DNA from: Mrakia gelida
Taxonomy: Eukaryota > Basidiomycota > Tremellomycetes > Cystofilobasidiales > Mrakiaceae
Length of the DNA stretch: 64,000 bases
NCBI GenBank assembly: GCA_024345305.1
Contig: BRON01000020.1
Coordinates: 682,001-746,000, forward strand
Direction: 5' to 3'
The notes beneath the pieces were generated by a model. The model saw nothing but the letters and a program-made list of their open reading frames with translations, made no database searches and had not been told where the DNA came from. Positions 60,584-64,000 of this stretch are shown piece after piece (positions within the stretch are counted from its first letter, which is position 1; the number at the start of each line of letters is the position of its first letter). A program made the position numbers and the translations under genes.

Positions 60584-61133
60584 CTGAGGAAGAGGAGGGA
60601 GTGGGTTGGGGAGGAACGAGAGGGCGCTCACAAACCTGAGGAGAAGCCGAGAGAGGGGCAGCTTCTTTTCCTTCCCTTTTTCACTCGGTGTTTTTATCCG
60701 ACTTGATCATGAGTCTTCCGATCTCGATGCTGGCATGAGAAGGCTTCCGGAAAGAGTGAAGAAAGTCTGCTGCTCGTTCGCCTGAGAGCCGGTGAGGACG
60801 AGGAGAATCAGGACGCGTCGCAGTACGAAGACTCGCTGCTCCTTTCCAGCCTCCGGCCCGAGTGATTCTGAATGAGAGACTCGCAACGCTGTTCTGATGA
60901 ATTTCAACAGGTGACCTCGATTCAGAGATTTGTGCCGTGCGGAGATACCGAGATTCAATCGAAAAGTCCGACGAAAGCAAGAGCGAACGAAGTTGAGAAG
61001 AAAGCGGTTCCGAAGCAAACGAGATGTCCGACTGCCATCCTACGTACGATCCAAAACAGGAGCCGAGAAGTCCACAGTCATGCAAAAGCGAAAGGTTCGA
61101 GAGAGAAGAAAAGGGAAGAGCTCGACGCGTCCA
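60584..61133. other. Intergenic, with possible first exon of CCCH gene
   Basis: Between two minus-strand genes. A likely intron of the CCCH gene occupies about 60584-60640, so its first coding exon or 5'UTR should lie in 60640-60760. The rest shows no gene. Confidence 0.35.
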
Positions 61134-62382
61134 TCATTGGGTCCAAACTTGATTTGTGTTTCCGTTCGAGCACTGCCAGATCTGGACACTGAGAGCCGGA
61201 GAAAAGATGCAAGGGAGTTTTCAGTCAAAGTCTCTCGTTCATCTCCTCGGAACGAAAGAAGGAAAGAAAGACGAACGGGCTGGCGTTCTCGACGCGTCCG
61301 TTCGGGAGGTCGAGGCATTGGCCTTTCCCGGTAACGGCGAATCGGTTATCGAAAGTGCCTTGGGAAGTAAAATAAAGGATTTTGGTCAGGGCTGGGAGGG
61401 ACATCTCTTCGATTACGAGATGTAGAGAAGCAGAGTCCGAGAAACGGGACGAACGATAGAAAGCTTGCGCGGGCAGATTATCGTAACAAGTCCAGATCTT
61501 CATCTGCACTCCGTTACTAGGACTTGAACCAACATCTAGGCAGAAGTCTGAGTTGTCGAGAAGAGCTGTATCAGTTCGTTTCCCCTCGAGGACCGTCGGC
61601 GAAACTGAACGATCGCGTTGACTCACTCGTCCCAGCGAGCTTGATCTTCGAATCAGCCTGGTTCCAGACCCAGCTCTGAGCTCCTGATCCGTTGCAGTCG
61701 TAGATTTGAACGGGCGTGCTTTGCTCGAAGTCATGTGAAGCCGAGGTCAAGATCAGCGAAAGCAAAACGATCGCTTCGCGTCCGACTCACCCATTCGCTC
61801 GAACGTTCCCTTTGACATCGAGACACTTCGCGCCGTTTCCATTCGGATGGATCGAGAGTCCGCCAGTAGAAGGAGGAGGAGTGATGGAAGTCGTCGCAGC
61901 AGGAGGGATAGACGAGGTGGTGGAGGTGGGAGGTTTAATCGAGCAGACTCCCGTGATGGGATTGGGGCAAGAAACGTCTGAGACGCCGGTTCGACCTCCG
62001 TTGAAGGAAGGGACGAGCTTTCCATCGAGTCCCTGTGAGATCGACGTCAGTGAGAGAGTCAGAGATAAGAAGCGGAAGCGAAAGCAAACGAAACGGACGA
62101 GCTTACCCAGTTGCACTGAAAGAGTTCGCTTCCCTTCGTAGGACCAGCGACCCATCGAAGGTACTGACAGGTGATCCCAACAGCGTAGGTGGTCTGAGAT
62201 GGGTAGTATCCGTTACAAGCTGAGAGATCTGGGCAGGTAGCTCGCTGAAAAGGGAACGAAGAAGAAGGTCAGCGGGAAGTCGAGCTTCACACGCGATCAA
62301 AGACTGAACGAACCTTCTGAAGGCTCGCACCGTGGACGAGGAGAGAGGAGTAGGAGAGGATGAGGAGGAGTGTAGCGAGCAT
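61134..62382 (-). CDS. Secreted protein with ricin-B-type (QxW) beta-trefoil lectin domain
   Basis: Seven exons on the minus strand, ATG 62382-62380, stop TGA 61136-61134. The signal peptide is MLATLLLILSYSSLLVHGA. An N-terminal Cys-containing region (CPDLSACNGYYPSQTTYAVG; GPTKGSELFQCNW) and a Thr/Pro/Ser linker lead to one beta-trefoil. Its three repeats are visible: IHPNGNGAKCLDVKGN.. with AQSWVW, then FCLDVGSSPSNGVQMKIWTC with AQAFY, then GKGQCLDLPNGRVENAS with NQVWTQ. Such CBM13 modules bind galactose- or xylan-type sugars. Here only the lectin module is present, with no toxin chain or enzyme domain. Introns include three GTTCGT donors (62313, about 61454, about 61277). A paralogue follows in tandem at 63020. 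Confidence 0.82.
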
Positions 62383-63019
62383 ATTCTTTGGTGGTGGATA
62401 GAGAGAGATGTGGTCAGGAGGGGAAAAGCAAAAGCAGGTCGTCACCCAAAACCGAAACCGAAGAGCGCCACGATCCACGCTCGCTTCTCCTCTCTCGTGG
62501 CTCAAAACCTTCTTCGGTGCCGAGTAGAACCTTCTTGGTAATCTCTCATGACCTGTTTAGGAAGGGGGCAGGACGAAATGGTGACAGCAGGGAGAGAAAG
62601 GCGGGAGTAAAGTCGCGCGTCGACGTCGCTCGCTTCTCGACGCGAGTCTTCGACGCTCGAACTCGGGCTCCGATTGAGACGAACAACGTAACAGGATCTT
62701 CTTGTCTCGCGAGCTTTCAGATCAGAGTGGTGACAACAAGGTAACATGCTTTTTGAGTTAACCAGAGACGAGAGAGCGAGACCAACGATCCGAAGAGAAA
62801 AAGTCCAACAATCCAAATCGAGGCGAGGCGAGAAGGGGAAAGTTAGGTAGATACATCTTGTAAAAAGAAGAAAAGAGGTCGATAAGTAAGAGGAGAAATT
62901 GTCCGAGAAGATTATCGAGAAACGAGAAGAGGCGAGCGAAGAGAAGAAAGAAGAGAGAGCGAGAAAGCAAGAATCACGACGGCAGCGCGATTGACTTGCT
63001 AGCAAACTCGACTTCAGCT
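62383..63019. other. Intergenic between tandem lectin-domain genes
   Basis: About 640 bases holding the promoter of the first lectin gene and the 3' flank of the second. An A/G-rich stretch lies at 62860-62970. No gene recognised. Confidence 0.4.
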
Positions 63020-64000
63020 CTACTCGGTCCAGACCTGGTTGGTGTTTCCGGTGCTGCACTCCCAGGTTTGTTGCCTAGAAGGAGGGTGGGGGGGAGAGGG
63101 GAGTAGGGAGCGAAAGTCAGGACGTCGTGCTGAGCGAGGAAAGAAAGAGCGAGAGGAGAGGAAGAGAAAGAGCAGGACTCACTGGCTGTAGTTGTCAAGA
63201 GATCCGTTCTTGAGATCGAGACATTGTCCCTTACCCTCGACGGCGATCCTCTTGTCTCCGGTCCCTGTGAGCGAAAGAAAGCAAACGAGGTCAGCGACGC
63301 GTCGAGAACGGAGCGGGACCGGGAACGAGAGAAGGAGAAGAGGACGAGGACGAACTGTAGAACTGCTGGGCGGGAAGGTTATCGATACAGGTCCAGATCT
63401 TCATTCCGATACCGCTGGCGGGGTTGGTTCCGGCGTCGAGGCAGAAGGCTGAACGAGACGACGAGGAGAGGAAGAATCGAGTCAGCGACGGCAATGGCGA
63501 GTTGGTAGGAGAGAGGGAGATGGGAGGAGAGATCGAGAGGAGGAGGAGAGAAGAGAGGTAGAGAGGTAGGGAGAGAGGCAGAGAGTCGAACTCACTGGTA
63601 CCAGCGACTCGAACCTTGGTGGACCCCTCGTTCCAAACGAAAGCCTGAGCGGCAGATCCGTTGCAGTCGTAGATGTCGACGGCAGTTCTGCGAGAAGAGA
63701 ATTCGAAGAAGGGATGAGAGGAGAAGTCAGCTCGAGCCTCGGCCGCTAGACGAGAGAAAGAAAGAAAGAAAACGACAGACGACCGAAGAAGAAGAAAGTG
63801 ACTCACCCATCCTGGAAGCTCGCGGCGTAAACATCGAGACACTTGTTGTTGTTTCCGTTAGGGTGGATGGCCCGTCCTCCCTCAGCAGGAGCGGTCGCGC
63901 TAGCCGAAGGGACGGCGGACGAGGTGACGGTGGCGACGGGGCAGGTTCCAGTGTTGGTCGCAGGGCAGACGGCATCGGAGGAGTCGAAGGCTCCAGCGGG
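63020..64000 (-). CDS. Secreted ricin-B-type lectin domain protein, 5' part beyond window
   Basis: Minus strand, stop TAG at 63022-63020; the 5' end lies past 64000. The visible exons encode a Ser/Thr/Ala linker (CPVATVTSSAVPSASATAPA) and a full beta-trefoil: IHPNGNNNKCLDVYAASFQD, VDIYDCNGSAAQAFVWNEG, FCLDAGTNPASGIGMKIWTC with AQQFY, GKGQCLDLKNGSLDNYS and a C-terminal TWECSTGNTNQVWTE. All three QxW-type repeats are present. It is a close paralogue of the gene at 61134, sharing exon layout and phases, so the pair arose by tandem duplication. Likely secreted, given its neighbour, but the signal peptide is not in view. Confidence 0.8.

Noticed and set aside
61134..64000. Ricin-type domains as toxin genes
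   Set aside because: Only the sugar-binding beta-trefoil is present. There is no ribosome-inactivating chain or other toxin domain.

Overview
The window looks like nuclear DNA of a GC-rich, intron-dense basidiomycete fungus. I infer Pucciniomycotina, perhaps a Microbotryomycetes-type yeast, but no rRNA or other marker is present to prove it. The evidence is many short GT-AG introns with a GCTGAC/CTCAC-like branch site near the 3' end, C-ending codons, Ser/Pro-rich proteins with few long orthologous blocks, and fungal orthologues (Stu2/XMAP215, PMR1, alpha-MPP, an EST1/SMG6-type protein). Gene models below were built by hand from splice signals and reading phase. Where exon lengths are given, the phases close exactly. 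No tRNA, rRNA, CRISPR array or intact transposon was recognised.

Layout. 0-12.6 kb: an acidic protein (-), a probable mitochondrial protein (+), an RS-rich coiled-coil protein (-), a divergent pair of genes that each end in RanBP2-type zinc fingers (- at 4.9-6.3 kb, + at 6.9-9.9 kb, the latter with an in-frame TGA), and an RS-rich protein with an optional hydrophobic segment (+). 12.7-15.3 kb: copy 1 of a three-copy gene family of unknown function. 15.6-17.4 kb: a secreted Cys-rich protein with two internal repeats and a collagen-like G-T-P tract. 18.1-27.4 kb: a very large TOG-domain microtubule polymerase gene (-). 28-32 kb: two Ser/Pro-rich unknowns. 32.4-34.7 kb: mitochondrial processing peptidase alpha. 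35.2-36.1 kb: an Ap4A phosphorylase-like protein with a degenerate catalytic histidine motif. 36.5-38.9 kb: inverted copy 2 of the family, a pseudogene with three frameshifts. 39.3-40.4 kb: an Ala/Ser-rich secreted or GPI-type protein. 41.5-46.3 kb: an EST1/SMG6-like protein with a PIN nuclease domain. 47.6-49.0 kb: a GPCR gene cut off after its fourth membrane helix exactly where copy 3 of the family begins. 49.0-51.2 kb: copy 3. 51.7-56.1 kb: a PMR1-type Ca2+/Mn2+ ATPase. 56.7-60.6 kb: a triple-CCCH zinc finger/coiled-coil protein. 61.1-64 kb: two tandem secreted ricin-B-type (QxW) lectin-domain proteins, the second running off the window.

Most genes are housekeeping and unrelated to their neighbours, as is normal for a fungal chromosome. 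The unusual part is the dispersed family at 13, 38 and 49 kb. Its copies share promoter or 5'UTR, introns, exons and 3' flank. One copy is decaying and one has displaced the 3' half of a receptor gene. I do not recognise the family's protein.
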